64,000 nt of DNA from CF-13 sp036782775 (GTDB lineage: Bacteria; Chloroflexota; Dormibacteria; CF-121): assembly GCA_036782775.1 (NCBI GenBank), contig DAIPYJ010000008.1, forward strand, positions 9,486-73,485, written 5' to 3'. The position numbers and the translations under genes were made by a program. This document shows positions 9,492 through 17,222 of the stretch, one piece after another. Every line of letters begins with the position of its first letter. Position 1 is the first letter of the stretch. The notes beneath the pieces are model-generated. The model saw only the letters and a program-made list of their open reading frames with translations, ran no database searches and was not told the origin of the DNA.

Positions 9492-9704
9492 CTACTCGTG
9501 CTCGTACTTGAACGATAGGTTCAACCGCGCACGGTAGCGCGTGACCTTCCCGTTCTCGATCGTGACATCGAGCTTGACGACTTCGGCAACACGGAGATCC
9601 CGGATGCTTCCCGCAGCGGTCTCGACCGCGTGACGCGCCGCGGCCTCCCAGGACTCGGTGCTGGTGCCGATGACGTCGGTAACGCGGTAGACACTCTCAG
9701 CCAT
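9492..9704 (-). CDS. Dodecin (flavin-binding storage protein)
   Basis: A 70-residue protein, the normal size for dodecins. It has the pattern VYRVTDVIGTSTESWEAAA, then AAGSIRDLRVAEVVKLDV and a C-terminal strand VTRYRARLNLSFKYE. Dodecins assemble into hollow dodecamers that bind riboflavin, FMN or CoA-type ligands and buffer free flavin. The ATG at 9704 has GGAGG 7 nt upstream. It is convergent with the lactonase-like gene. Confidence 0.92.
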   Translation of the reverse strand: MAESVYRVTDVIGTSTESWEAAARHAVETAAGSIRDLRVAEVVKLDVTIENGKVTRYRARLNLSFKYEHE

Positions 9705-9792
9705 TGCTTCCTCCCATTCCTCCCCTCGGCTTGATTCCCATTCTGCCTCTTCCGTTGCTCCGCAGGCGCGGCTTCTAGGTTCCCCCCGGGCG

Positions 9793-10410
9793 TCATCCGG
9801 CCGATGGTCCGAGTGGGGCCTCATGAGCAACGGCGAGGAACTGCGCCTCTGCTTCGGAAAGCAGCGGCCTCCAAAGGGACGCTGGCTGCGCACACGGAAC
9901 GCCGAATTGGTCCTGTTCGGCGAGCAACCGAATGACACCCTCGAACGGCATGCGACGGGTCGGAAAGTGCACTCGGCTTAGAGACTTTTTCGGAAGCTCC
10001 GCTTTGACGAGTAAGTCTGCATTCACCTGAAGGTGCGCATGAGGATATGGATACTGCGTGGTCGCCTGATATCGGATGGCCGGGTCTCGAATGTAGTCAT
10101 ATCGAAAAATCCACGCCTTACTGTTTGGGTCAGCATCCATTTGGTATTGATACGCGGAATCGGAAACCTTGACGCGCTTGGTTGGGCGGTCGATGAACAG
10201 ACCGATTGCCAGCTTTAGAAAGGCTCCGTTTCTCAGCGGCAACGGCTGCGGCGGTCTCCCTCGCCCGGTCAAGATCGCCGAATCCCGATCTTCGCCCGGC
10301 CATATCAGCTGAGGACCAGGGTCGTTTGCAGCCAAAACCGTATTCGAGAGAAGAAGCTGTAGCAATTCCCGAAAGGGCTTGATATTGCCCCCTAGGTATT
10401 CGGACGACAA
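9793..10410 (-). CDS. Hypothetical protein, second gene of a small AT-richer cassette
   Basis: 205 residues from a TTG at 10410; the frame stays open farther upstream, so the true start is uncertain. No family is recognised with confidence. The central part (WIFRYDYIRDP followed by YPYPHAHLQVNADLL) vaguely recalls TumE/DUF6516-type toxins, which carry an aromatic core and a PHxH-like stretch, but the protein is about twice their length. It follows a 66-residue helical protein by 35 nt, an arrangement seen in toxin-antitoxin pairs. Base composition is visibly less GC-rich than in flanking genes. Confidence 0.6.
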   Translation of the reverse strand: MSSEYLGGNIKPFRELLQLLLSNTVLAANDPGPQLIWPGEDRDSAILTGRGRPPQPLPLRNGAFLKLAIGLFIDRPTKRVKVSDSAYQYQMDADPNSKAWIFRYDYIRDPAIRYQATTQYPYPHAHLQVNADLLVKAELPKKSLSRVHFPTRRMPFEGVIRLLAEQDQFGVPCAQPASLWRPLLSEAEAQFLAVAHEAPLGPSAG

Positions 10411-10445
10411 CTTGCGGACCTTCCCTAGCAGGTCCGAGAGTTCAG

Positions 10446-10646
10446 TCAGGCGGCCGCTTTGTCCCTGAGAAGGGTCGCCAAGACCAACAAATCAGCGACC
10501 TCGCCAATATCCGAAAGGTTGCCCCGTCGAAATTGGTCTAGCAGAGCTTCTCCGGAGATGCCAAGCCGACGCTGGGCGCCCTCGTCAATGAGTTCAAGGA
10601 TTTCCTCTTGGCTTAGCTCCACCTCGCCGTCGCTTACCTCAACCAT
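10446..10646 (-). CDS. Small helical protein, first gene of the cassette (possible antitoxin)
   Basis: 66 residues, acidic and predicted largely helical (LSQEEILELIDEGAQRRLG, then FRRGNLSDIGEVADLLVLATLLRD). No zinc ligands or membrane segment. Its short length, position before the 205-residue gene and local drop in GC make an antitoxin-like role conceivable, but no known antitoxin family is recognised. The ATG at 10646 is preceded by a weak GGAAAG. Confidence 0.6.
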   Translation of the reverse strand: MVEVSDGEVELSQEEILELIDEGAQRRLGISGEALLDQFRRGNLSDIGEVADLLVLATLLRDKAAA

Positions 10647-10796
10647 GGCTTTCCGAGCCCAATTTTAGCTGAGCGACTGTGACAGCTATATGTCGCATCC
10701 AAATGGTGTTTGTGCCCGGTGCACGAAGAAGAGGCCGGCATTTCCGTGATTCCGGTCCATTCCGAAACCGGCGAATCAGCCCGACAATGCTCGGCA

Positions 10797-12023
10797 ATGA
10801 AGATTGATAGCGGCGATACCGCCTGGGTTTTAGCGTCGGCCGCGCTCGTCATGCTGATGACGCCGGCCCTGGGGTTCTTCTATGGCGGGCTGGTGCGCCG
10901 CAAGAACGTGCTTTCGACGATCATGCATTCGTTTTTCATCCTGTGCCTGATCAGCGTCCAGTGGGTGTTGTGGGGCTACAGCCTGGCATTTGGCCCTGAC
11001 CACTGGCACCTGATCGGTGGCCTCGACTGGGTCGGCCTCAACCATGTCGGCTTTTCGCCGAACCCCGACTACGCGCCGACCATCCCGCATCAGGCGTACA
11101 TGGTTTTCCAAATGATGTTTGCCGTGATCACGCCGGCGCTGATCAGCGGCGCGTTCGCCGAGCGGCAGCGCTTCAAAGCCTTCGTGCTGTTTTCACTCCT
11201 GTGGGCGACCTTCGTCTACGACCCGATCGCGCACTGGGTCTGGGGCGCGGGCGGTTGGCTCCACAATCTCGGTGCGCTGGACTTTGCCGGCGGGACCGTC
11301 GTCCATATCAGCTCGGGCGTCTCAGCCCTGGTCGCTGCGTTGGTCCTCGGACGGCGGCTCGGCTTCGGCAAGGAGAAGGTCGAACCACACGACGCCACAA
11401 TGACGATCCTTGGCGCCTGCCTGCTCTGGTTCGGCTGGTTCGGCTTCAACGCCGGGAGCGCGGTCACGTCAGGCGCACTCGCGACCAGCGCCTTCGTCGT
11501 GACGAACACCGCGACTGCGATGGCGGCGCTGACCTGGATGACCGTCAGCTGGTGGCATAAGCAGCAGCCCAGCGTTCTGGGTGCGGCCGCGGGCGCCGTG
11601 GCCGGACTGGTTGCGATCACCCCGGCCTCCGGGTTCGTCAACGTGATGGGCGCGATCGTGATCGGCTTCGGCGCCGGCATCGTCTGCTATCTGGCCATTC
11701 AGCTCCGCGAAAGGATCCACGTCGACGACGCGCTCGACGTCTGGGCCGTCCACGGGATCGGCGGAACCTGGGGGGCGATCGCCACCGGGCTGTTCGCGAC
11801 GGTCGCGATCAACGCCGGTGCGGCCAACGGCCTCTTCTTTGGGAACCCCAAGCAAGTCCTCGTCCAGCTGGTCGCGGTCGGCGCCTCCTGGGCATGGTCC
11901 GCGATCGGCACCTTCGCCATCCTCAAGCTCGTCGGCCTGGTTGTCCCGCTGCGCGTGCAGGAGCACGAAGAAGTCCTCGGTCTCGATCTCTCGCAACACG
12001 GCGAACCGGCATACGCACTCTAG
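10797..12023 (+). CDS. amt: Ammonium transporter
   Basis: 408 residues with eleven or so membrane helices and Amt/Mep signatures: FFYGGLVRRKNVLSTIMHSF, VYDPIAHWVWGAGGWL, DFAGGTVVHISSGVSALVAA and the twin-His region DVWAVHGIGGTWGAIATGLFA. It moves ammonium/ammonia across the cytoplasmic membrane. The ATG at 10797 is chosen since it precedes the first helix; an upstream in-frame extension lacks similarity. No glnK/PII gene follows. A 44-codon membrane peptide gene takes its place. Confidence 0.95.
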   Translation: MKIDSGDTAWVLASAALVMLMTPALGFFYGGLVRRKNVLSTIMHSFFILCLISVQWVLWGYSLAFGPDHWHLIGGLDWVGLNHVGFSPNPDYAPTIPHQAYMVFQMMFAVITPALISGAFAERQRFKAFVLFSLLWATFVYDPIAHWVWGAGGWLHNLGALDFAGGTVVHISSGVSALVAALVLGRRLGFGKEKVEPHDATMTILGACLLWFGWFGFNAGSAVTSGALATSAFVVTNTATAMAALTWMTVSWWHKQQPSVLGAAAGAVAGLVAITPASGFVNVMGAIVIGFGAGIVCYLAIQLRERIHVDDALDVWAVHGIGGTWGAIATGLFATVAINAGAANGLFFGNPKQVLVQLVAVGASWAWSAIGTFAILKLVGLVVPLRVQEHEEVLGLDLSQHGEPAYAL

Positions 12024-12046
12024 AAAAGGAGGAAGAGAGAAGCTAA

Positions 12047-12181
12047 ATGGACACGACCACGATTCTGGCAGTCATCTCGTGCGCGGCCGTCTTCGCGGGC
12101 TGGCTGGTTCTGCCGCATTCGGCAGCCACCCAAGTCAAGGCCGTTACGCCCGAGCGCGAGCCCTACCCCGTCTCGGCCTAG
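12047..12181 (+). CDS. Small single-span membrane protein downstream of amt
   Basis: A 44-residue ORF with a strong ribosome binding site (AAAGGAGGAAGAG, 12026-12038) and one hydrophobic helix (ILAVISCAAVFAGWLVLP). It starts 23 nt after amt, so it is probably cotranscribed. The last 38 nt overlap the 3' end of the convergent DtxR-type gene. Function unknown; it could be an accessory peptide of the transporter. Confidence 0.65.
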   Translation: MDTTTILAVISCAAVFAGWLVLPHSAATQVKAVTPEREPYPVSA

Positions 12182-12878
12182 GCGACCGAACAACCGAGAG
12201 TTTCGCGGCGGTCTCCGTGCTGAGCGTCAGAGTCTTCGCCGCACGAAGCCGCATCGTCCGGCCGACCTGATCGACTTCCTCAACCAGCACTCGGGTGCCG
12301 GGCCTGAGTCCCCGAGCGTGCAGGTACTGCAAGAGCGGCGGCGCCTCGCGTTGCGCCACCTCCGAGATCCTCGTGATCGTGCCCGATTCGCCCTGGCCTA
12401 GCGCTGAAAGCCGAATCTCGTCCCGACGCATGGTCGACACACCAGGGATCGGATTGCCGTGGGGGCAGGTTGGCGGTTTGCCCAGGGCATCATGCAGCTT
12501 GGCGGCGACGACGTCGGAAAGGGCGCTCTCGAGCCGTTCGGCTTCCATGTCAGCGGTGACCCAGTCGAGTCCGAGGGCGTCGGTCAGCCAGCGTTCGATA
12601 ATGCGATGCCGCCGCACAATCGCCGCGGCCGCCGTCTGGCCGCGCGGCGTGAGCTCGATTTCTTTTCTACCGTTGATGCGTACCATGCCGTCGCGGGTCA
12701 TGCGGCCCAAGGCCGCGGTCACCGTTGGGCGGCTCACACTGAGCCAGTCGGCGAGGCGCGCGCTGCGCACGGCCTCACCCTCGGCGGCGATGTAGTAGAT
12801 CGCCTCGAGGTAATGCGCGATAACGTCGGAAGGCGGCCGCGACCCTGTGTTAGCCTGAGCTAATCGTGAGGTTCGCAT
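12144..12878 (-). CDS. DtxR/MntR family metal-dependent repressor
   Basis: 244 residues: an N-terminal winged helix (VIAHYLEAIYYIAAEGEAVRS, LADWLSVSRPTVTAALGRM), a dimerisation/metal domain (VRRHRIIERWLTDALGLDW, CPHGNPIPG) and a C-terminal FeoA/SH3-like domain (GTITRISE...GLRPGTRVLVEEVD). These are the three parts of the DtxR family, which senses Fe2+ or Mn2+ and represses uptake genes. It is divergent from a ZIP transporter with only 19 nt between the start codons, so it most likely represses that transporter and itself. Confidence 0.9.
   Translation of the reverse strand: MRTSRLAQANTGSRPPSDVIAHYLEAIYYIAAEGEAVRSARLADWLSVSRPTVTAALGRMTRDGMVRINGRKEIELTPRGQTAAAAIVRRHRIIERWLTDALGLDWVTADMEAERLESALSDVVAAKLHDALGKPPTCPHGNPIPGVSTMRRDEIRLSALGQGESGTITRISEVAQREAPPLLQYLHARGLRPGTRVLVEEVDQVGRTMRLRAAKTLTLSTETAAKLSVVRSPRPRRGRARARA
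12850..12863. promoter_or_regulatory. Inverted repeat TTAGC-N4-GCTAA, candidate DtxR-type operator
   Basis: A perfect 5-4-5 dyad lies inside the first codons of the repressor gene. The TTAGC half resembles the TTAGG-type halves of DtxR/MntR sites. Because the gene appears to start at or near its transcription start, an operator just inside the coding region would still block its promoter. Confidence 0.4.
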
Positions 12879-12879
12879 C

Positions 12880-12895
12880 GACTAACACTATAGTC
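12880..12895. promoter_or_regulatory. Dyad GACTA-N6-TAGTC spanning the divergent start region
   Basis: A perfect 5-6-5 inverted repeat occupies most of the 19-nt gap between the divergent DtxR-type and ZIP start codons. The minus strand has TATAGT 8 nt before the repressor ATG, so the dyad overlaps a likely -10 box. It is a second candidate binding site for the repressor. Confidence 0.4.
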
Positions 12896-12897
12896 AG

Positions 12898-13680
12898 ATG
12901 AGCCATCTCTCGGCTGCCGCGCTCGGCGCCATCGCCGGCGCCACCATCTTCATCGGTCTTCCCGTTGGACGGATTCGCGGCATTTCGAAACGCATGCAGG
13001 GAATGCTCAACGCGATCGCCACCGGCGTGCTGATTTTCTTGCTTTGGGACATCCTCTCGCATGCCTCCTCGCCGGTCGAGGTTGCTCTGGCGGCGATCCA
13101 TCGCGGCGATCGCACGTTCCTTGCCTTGGTGGTGATTTTTGCCGTCGGCATTGGCATCGGCCTGCTGAGCCTGATCTACGTCAATGGGCGGCTGTTCGGT
13201 CGCAGCCGCCAGCTGTCACCGGCGGAGCCCCGAACGCTGGCGATGATGATCGCGACCGGGTTGGGCCTGCACAACCTGTCCGAAGGCCTGGCCATCGGTC
13301 AGTCAGCGGCCACCGGAGCGATCGCCTTCGCCGTCGTACTCGTGATCGGCTTCGCTTTGCACAACGTCACCGAAGGCTTCGGGATCGCTGCGCCGCTCGC
13401 GTCAGAAGGTTCGGTTCCGTCATGGGGATTTCTGGCTGCGGCCGGACTGGTGGGCGGCGGTCCGACCTTCCTCGGCACGGTCATCGGCTACGTTTTCACG
13501 TCGACCTATGTTTATGTGCTGTTCCTCGCGCTCGCGGCGGGGGCCTTGCTCTACGTCATCAACGAGATGTTTCACCTCGGGCGCCGCCTCAATTCGCCGG
13601 TGGCGATGGGCTGGGGCTTGCTCGCGGGATTCTTGTTGGCGTACTCAACGGATCTCTTCCTGACCTACCTCGCGGCATAG
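12898..13680 (+). CDS. ZIP family divalent metal transporter
   Basis: 260 residues with eight predicted helices. Both metal-binding helices carry the HNxxEG motif: HNLSEG at 125-130 and HNVTEG at 155-160. ZIP proteins move Zn2+, Mn2+ or Fe2+ into the cytoplasm; some gufA/ZupT-like members have broad specificity. The divergent DtxR-type regulator suggests control by iron or manganese. The ATG lies right after the intergenic dyad, so the message is nearly or fully leaderless. Confidence 0.9.
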   Translation: MSHLSAAALGAIAGATIFIGLPVGRIRGISKRMQGMLNAIATGVLIFLLWDILSHASSPVEVALAAIHRGDRTFLALVVIFAVGIGIGLLSLIYVNGRLFGRSRQLSPAEPRTLAMMIATGLGLHNLSEGLAIGQSAATGAIAFAVVLVIGFALHNVTEGFGIAAPLASEGSVPSWGFLAAAGLVGGGPTFLGTVIGYVFTSTYVYVLFLALAAGALLYVINEMFHLGRRLNSPVAMGWGLLAGFLLAYSTDLFLTYLAA

Positions 13681-13690
13681 ACTTACCGCC

Positions 13691-14926
13691 GTGGCGCTCG
13701 TCTTCGAACATGCAACGTTGCTCGATTGCACCGGTCGAGATCCGCAGCCGGATTCGCGCATCGTGGTCGACGACGGACGGATCGGCCGCATCGGTAAGAC
13801 CGATGGCCCGTCCGGTCCGCGCGACGCGCGCGTCATCGATTGCCAGGGACGCACGCTGATGCCGGGCTTGATTGATGCGCATGTCCATCTGGCGGCGCTC
13901 GAGCTGGATCCGGCTGCCGAGGTCAGCCAGCCGCCCGCGGTGATCGCCCTCCGGGTCGCGAAGTTGATCGAGGACACGCTGCAGGCCGGCTTTACGACCG
14001 TGCGCGATGCGGGCGGACTGGATTGGGGATTCAAGGACGCCGTAGCGCGCGGGCTGATTCGCGGCCCGCGCCTCTTCGTCAGCGGACCGTTCCTCTCGCA
14101 GACCGGAGGGCATGGCGACAACCAGCGCCCGCGCTCGGCGCGCGAGCACTTCAGGCCCATCCCCGGGCTCACAACCGAGACACTGCTCGCCGACGGGCCT
14201 GACCAGGTGCGCTGGGCTGCACGCGAGGCACTCCGTCGCGGCGCCGATCAGATCAAAGTCATGGCGAGCGGCGGCGCGGCCTCGCCGACGGACGAGCTGG
14301 ATCACGTCCAGTTCTCAGTCGAAGAACTGTCGGCCGCGGTCGGTGTGGCAAAGGCCGTCGGATCCTATGTGCTGGCGCACGCCTACGGACCGCTGGCGAT
14401 TCAGAACTCGCTGCAGGCCGGCGTGCGCTCGATCGAGCACGGCAATTTTCTCGACGAGCAGACCGCGGACCAGATGCTGGAGAAGGACGACGCCTACCTG
14501 GTGCCGACCGTGATCACCTATGAGGTGCTCTCACGGAGGGAAGCTGGGCCCGGCTGGTCGGCGGACAACGTTCGAAAGATTCGCCAGGGCCTGACCGGCG
14601 CCTACGACTCGTTGGGTCTGGCCTACGAGAAGGGACTGCGCATCGGGTCGGGCTCTGACGTGCTTGCCGAAATGCAGGGGGAAAAGGGCAAAGAGATCGC
14701 CTGCCAGGCGCGCGTGATGGGCGCCATGAACGCGATCATCGCGGCGACGCGGACCAATGCCCAATTGCTTCGCATGGAGCGGCAGATCGGCACCGTCGAA
14801 GAAGGCAAGCTCGCGGACTTGATCCTGGTCGACGGCGATCCGCTCGCGGATCCGGAGGTATTCGCCGACCCCAACCATGTGCGCGTTGTCGTGAAGGCCG
14901 GCGAGGTCGTAAAGCAGATCGACTAG
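13691..14926 (+). CDS. Amidohydrolase family metallohydrolase
   Basis: 411 residues from a GTG at 13691. Visible metal ligands are HVH (residues 64-66), the carboxylated-lysine segment QIKVMASGG, LAHAYG, SIEHGNF and GSGSD, the complete set for a binuclear amidohydrolase of the imidazolonepropionase/Xaa-dipeptidase branch. A leading beta-sandwich (residues 1-60) and C-terminal return (GKLADLILVDGDPL) are present. The substrate is unknown, though peptides or cyclic amides are common. TAGACT lies 7 nt before the GTG, compatible with a leaderless mRNA. Confidence 0.85.
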   Translation: MALVFEHATLLDCTGRDPQPDSRIVVDDGRIGRIGKTDGPSGPRDARVIDCQGRTLMPGLIDAHVHLAALELDPAAEVSQPPAVIALRVAKLIEDTLQAGFTTVRDAGGLDWGFKDAVARGLIRGPRLFVSGPFLSQTGGHGDNQRPRSAREHFRPIPGLTTETLLADGPDQVRWAAREALRRGADQIKVMASGGAASPTDELDHVQFSVEELSAAVGVAKAVGSYVLAHAYGPLAIQNSLQAGVRSIEHGNFLDEQTADQMLEKDDAYLVPTVITYEVLSRREAGPGWSADNVRKIRQGLTGAYDSLGLAYEKGLRIGSGSDVLAEMQGEKGKEIACQARVMGAMNAIIAATRTNAQLLRMERQIGTVEEGKLADLILVDGDPLADPEVFADPNHVRVVVKAGEVVKQID

Positions 14927-15273
14927 CGGCGGGTCGCCGCTTTATCTGCCTCCGCCTGGTGGACGATGCAATAGCGCGCCCAGGGCTTCGCATCGAGCCG
15001 CTCGTCGCCGATCGGCTTAGAGCATTGCTCGCAGTCGCCGTAGCTTCCTTGCTCCATCCGACGCAGCGCATCGTCGATGTCGTGGAGCTCGCCCTCGAGG
15101 ATCAGCAGCGCGGTCAGGTCTCGGTGGCGCTCGAAGGTTTCGCTTCCCTTCAGCATGTGGCCGAGCTGCCGTTGTCCCACACCGCCGAGCTTGTCCGCGC
15201 GCAGCTTGCTGGCCAGGGTTGCGCGTTGGGTCCGTTCGGCCGTCAAGCGCTCGTGCGCTCGCTTGAGGTCCAT
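14923..15273 (-). CDS. DksA/TraR-type zinc-finger protein (paralog A)
   Basis: 116 residues: an N-terminal coiled coil with a second helical arm (DLTALLILEGELHDIDDALRRM) and a C-terminal finger CEQC-x-KPIGDERLDAKPWARYCIVH. Three cysteines and one histidine act as ligands instead of the four cysteines of E. coli DksA. Such proteins bind the RNA polymerase secondary channel or act as general stress factors. It lies 11 nt downstream of a close paralog and its stop overlaps the amidohydrolase stop by 4 nt. Confidence 0.85.
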   Translation of the reverse strand: MDLKRAHERLTAERTQRATLASKLRADKLGGVGQRQLGHMLKGSETFERHRDLTALLILEGELHDIDDALRRMEQGSYGDCEQCSKPIGDERLDAKPWARYCIVHQAEADKAATRR

Positions 15274-15284
15274 GAAGTCGTGAG

Positions 15285-15647
15285 TTAACGGACGGCCGCG
15301 CGCTCCATCTGCGCCTGGTGCACGATGCAGAGGCGCGCCCAGGGCTTGGCCTCGAGCCGCTCGTTGCCAATCGGCTTACCGCATTCATCGCAGGTGCCGT
15401 ACTTGCCCTGATCGATCTGGCGGAGCGCCTCGTCGATGTCCTCCAGCTCGCTCTCGACGATACGCAGCGCGGTCATATCCCGCTCGCGTTCGAAGGTCTC
15501 GGTGCCGAGTTCGGCGGGATGCTGATCGACCTTTGATAGCTCGCGCTCCTCGACGGCATCGGCTTCGTGCGCGCGCAATTTATCGGCAAGGTCTCGCCGC
15601 TGGGTCTGCTCGGCGAGCAAACGCTCGCGTGCTTTGTTCAGGTCCAT
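15285..15647 (-). CDS. DksA/TraR-type zinc-finger protein (paralog B)
   Basis: 120 residues, paralogous to the next gene over its whole length: MDLNKARERLLAEQTQRRD versus MDLKRAHERLTAERTQRAT, and CDECGKPIGNERLEAKPWAR plus CIVH in the finger. The start at 15647 is chosen by alignment to the paralog; an in-frame ATG at 15659 would add four residues. The middle of the coiled coil (residues 30-55) is the divergent part. The tandem arrangement points to local duplication. Confidence 0.85.
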   Translation of the reverse strand: MDLNKARERLLAEQTQRRDLADKLRAHEADAVEERELSKVDQHPAELGTETFERERDMTALRIVESELEDIDEALRQIDQGKYGTCDECGKPIGNERLEAKPWARLCIVHQAQMERAAVR

Positions 15648-15703
15648 AATGGAGGTCATGATATCGCAAAAGCTGACAGCGGCTATGGCGGGATGCTAGC
15701 CGA

Positions 15704-16696
15704 ATGGAGCTTGGATTTTCGCTCTCGAGCGAACTACATGGCCCTCGCGAGTTAGTCGGTCAGGCGAAGCGGGCGGAAGAGATCGGCATGACGTTCTGCA
15801 TGATCTCGGACCACTTTCATCCCTGGACCGACAAACAGGGGCAGAGTCCCTTCGTGTGGAGCGTGGTCGGCGGGATCGCGCAGGCAACCTCCCGACTGCG
15901 GCTTGGCACCGGCGTCACCTGTCCGCTGGTTCGAATTCATTCGGCGATCGTCGCGCAGGCGGCCGCGACCTCTGCCGCCATCATGCCGGGGCGCTTCATG
16001 CTCGGCCTGGGGACCGGGGAAAACCTCAACGAACACATCCTGGGTGGTCCGTGGCCGGAGGCTGAGGTGCGCCAGGAGATGCTCGAGGAAGCCGTCCACG
16101 TCATCCGCCAGCTCTGGACCGGCAAGACCGTCAGCCATCGCGGCGAGCACTTCACCGTCGAGAACGCGCGTATCTACACCCTGCCCGAGAAATTGCCGCC
16201 GATTCTGGTCGCCGCGGCCGGTGCGAAATCGGCGAAGCTGGCCGGTCGCATCGGCGACGGGATGGTCGGCACCACTCCTAGCGCCGAGACCATCAAGACC
16301 TTCGAGACGTCGGGTGGCGCGGGCAAGCCTCGCTACGGTCAACTGAGTGTTTGCTTTGACGCCGACGAGCGGCGCGCCCGAAAGCTTGCCTTGGAGCGCT
16401 GGCCTACCGCCGGGCTGGGCGGCGAAATCACCCAGGAGCTCAAGCTGCCGGCGCATTTCGAGCAAGCGACCAGCAAACTGCGCGAAGAGGACGTCGCCGA
16501 GACCATCGCCTGCGGCGCCGATCCGGAGGCGCACAGCGCCCGGATCCAGGAGTACGCCAAAGCTGGCTACGTCCATATTTATGTGCAGCAGGTGGGCACG
16601 GACCTCGACGGCTTCTTCCGGTTCTACCAGCGCGAGGTGTTGCCGCGGGTCGGGCTAGCGAAAGCTCAACCTCAACCGCAGGCCGCCAGGGCGTAG
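15704..16696 (+). CDS. LLM-class F420-dependent oxidoreductase (TIGR03557-like)
   Basis: 330 residues with luciferase-like TIM-barrel features: ELGFSLSSELHGPRELV, ISDHFHPWTDKQGQSPFVWS, GTGVTCPLVRIHSAIVAQA, FMLGLGTGENLNEHI and LPPILVAAAGAKSAKLAGR. The overall pattern matches the F420-dependent glucose-6-phosphate dehydrogenase-like family, and these genes imply coenzyme F420 in the cell. The hydride-donor substrate is unknown. Divergent from the DksA-like pair across 56 nt. Confidence 0.88.
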   Translation: MELGFSLSSELHGPRELVGQAKRAEEIGMTFCMISDHFHPWTDKQGQSPFVWSVVGGIAQATSRLRLGTGVTCPLVRIHSAIVAQAAATSAAIMPGRFMLGLGTGENLNEHILGGPWPEAEVRQEMLEEAVHVIRQLWTGKTVSHRGEHFTVENARIYTLPEKLPPILVAAAGAKSAKLAGRIGDGMVGTTPSAETIKTFETSGGAGKPRYGQLSVCFDADERRARKLALERWPTAGLGGEITQELKLPAHFEQATSKLREEDVAETIACGADPEAHSARIQEYAKAGYVHIYVQQVGTDLDGFFRFYQREVLPRVGLAKAQPQPQAARA

Positions 16697-16706
16697 AGTC
16701 GACCGG

Positions 16707-16856
16707 ATGGGACGCCGGCGACGAGATATGAGCGCATTCTGGGAGAACTGGCGGCAGCCGATGCCGCTTAAGGACAAGCTTCGTCTCGTGGTCCGCAATC
16801 GACTGCGGATCCCGCCGCCGCCCTGCTGTGGCCACCCCGGCGAGCCCGGCTGCTGA
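16707..16856 (+). CDS. Small conserved-looking protein ending in a CCGHPGEPGC motif
   Basis: A 49-residue basic ORF 10 nt after the LLM oxidoreductase. The N-terminal half is amphipathic (MSAFWENWRQPMPLKDKLRL, likely start at 16728) and the C-terminus is PPPPCCGHPGEPGC, a short Cys/His-rich tail that could bind metal. I recall similar tiny proteins in Chloroflexota-type genomes but cannot confirm it here. The adjacent strong promoter and next gene begin after it. Confidence 0.6.
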   Translation: MGRRRRDMSAFWENWRQPMPLKDKLRLVVRNRLRIPPPPCCGHPGEPGC

Positions 16857-16893
16857 GAGCGTTTGCCAGGCCCGGGTCCGGGCCCCGAGCGGG

Positions 16894-16922
16894 TTGACAA
16901 CAAACAGACCTTCCAGTAAAAT
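16894..16922 (+). promoter_or_regulatory. Sigma-70-type promoter upstream of the small membrane protein
   Basis: TTGACA (16894-16899), a 17-nt spacer and TAAAAT (16917-16922). This is the best housekeeping promoter in the window. It lies 47 nt before the DUF5670-like start at 16970. Confidence 0.85.
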
Positions 16923-16969
16923 GACAGTTGCGCTATCAAGTTGGGCGATATTCGATATGGGAGGTCTTC

Positions 16970-17125
16970 ATGGCTAGTTTGATCTGGACGATCGTCGTCG
17001 TTCTCTTCGTCCTCTGGCTGATCGGCTTCGCCATCCACATCGGCGGAGCGCTGATCAACATCCTGCTGGTACTCGCGATCATCGGGATCATCTACAACTT
17101 GCTGGTCGGTCGCCGAGCGGTCTAG
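16970..17125 (+). CDS. Lmo0937/DUF5670 family small membrane protein
   Basis: 51 residues with two hydrophobic helices (LIWTIVVVLFVLWLIGFAI and GALINILLVLAIIGIIYNLL) and a basic C-terminus, as in the lmo0937/DUF5670 family of stress-associated membrane peptides. The ATG at 16970 is preceded by GGGAGG 8 nt upstream. It has its own strong promoter and a rho-independent terminator, so it is a monocistronic, probably highly expressed gene. Confidence 0.85.
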   Translation: MASLIWTIVVVLFVLWLIGFAIHIGGALINILLVLAIIGIIYNLLVGRRAV

Positions 17126-17146
17126 CCGGAGCAGGCAGCAAGCAAA

Positions 17147-17170
17147 GGGCGCGCGTCGCGCCCTTTTTTT
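17147..17170 (+). terminator. Rho-independent terminator
   Basis: Perfect 7-bp stem GGGCGCG / CGCGCCC (17147-17153, 17157-17163) with a CGT loop, followed by seven T residues. It ends the small membrane protein transcript. Confidence 0.92.
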
Positions 17171-17222
17171 GTGCCAAAGCGACACAGATTCGACGAAATC
17201 GCCTGCGATAATCGCCCGCAGG

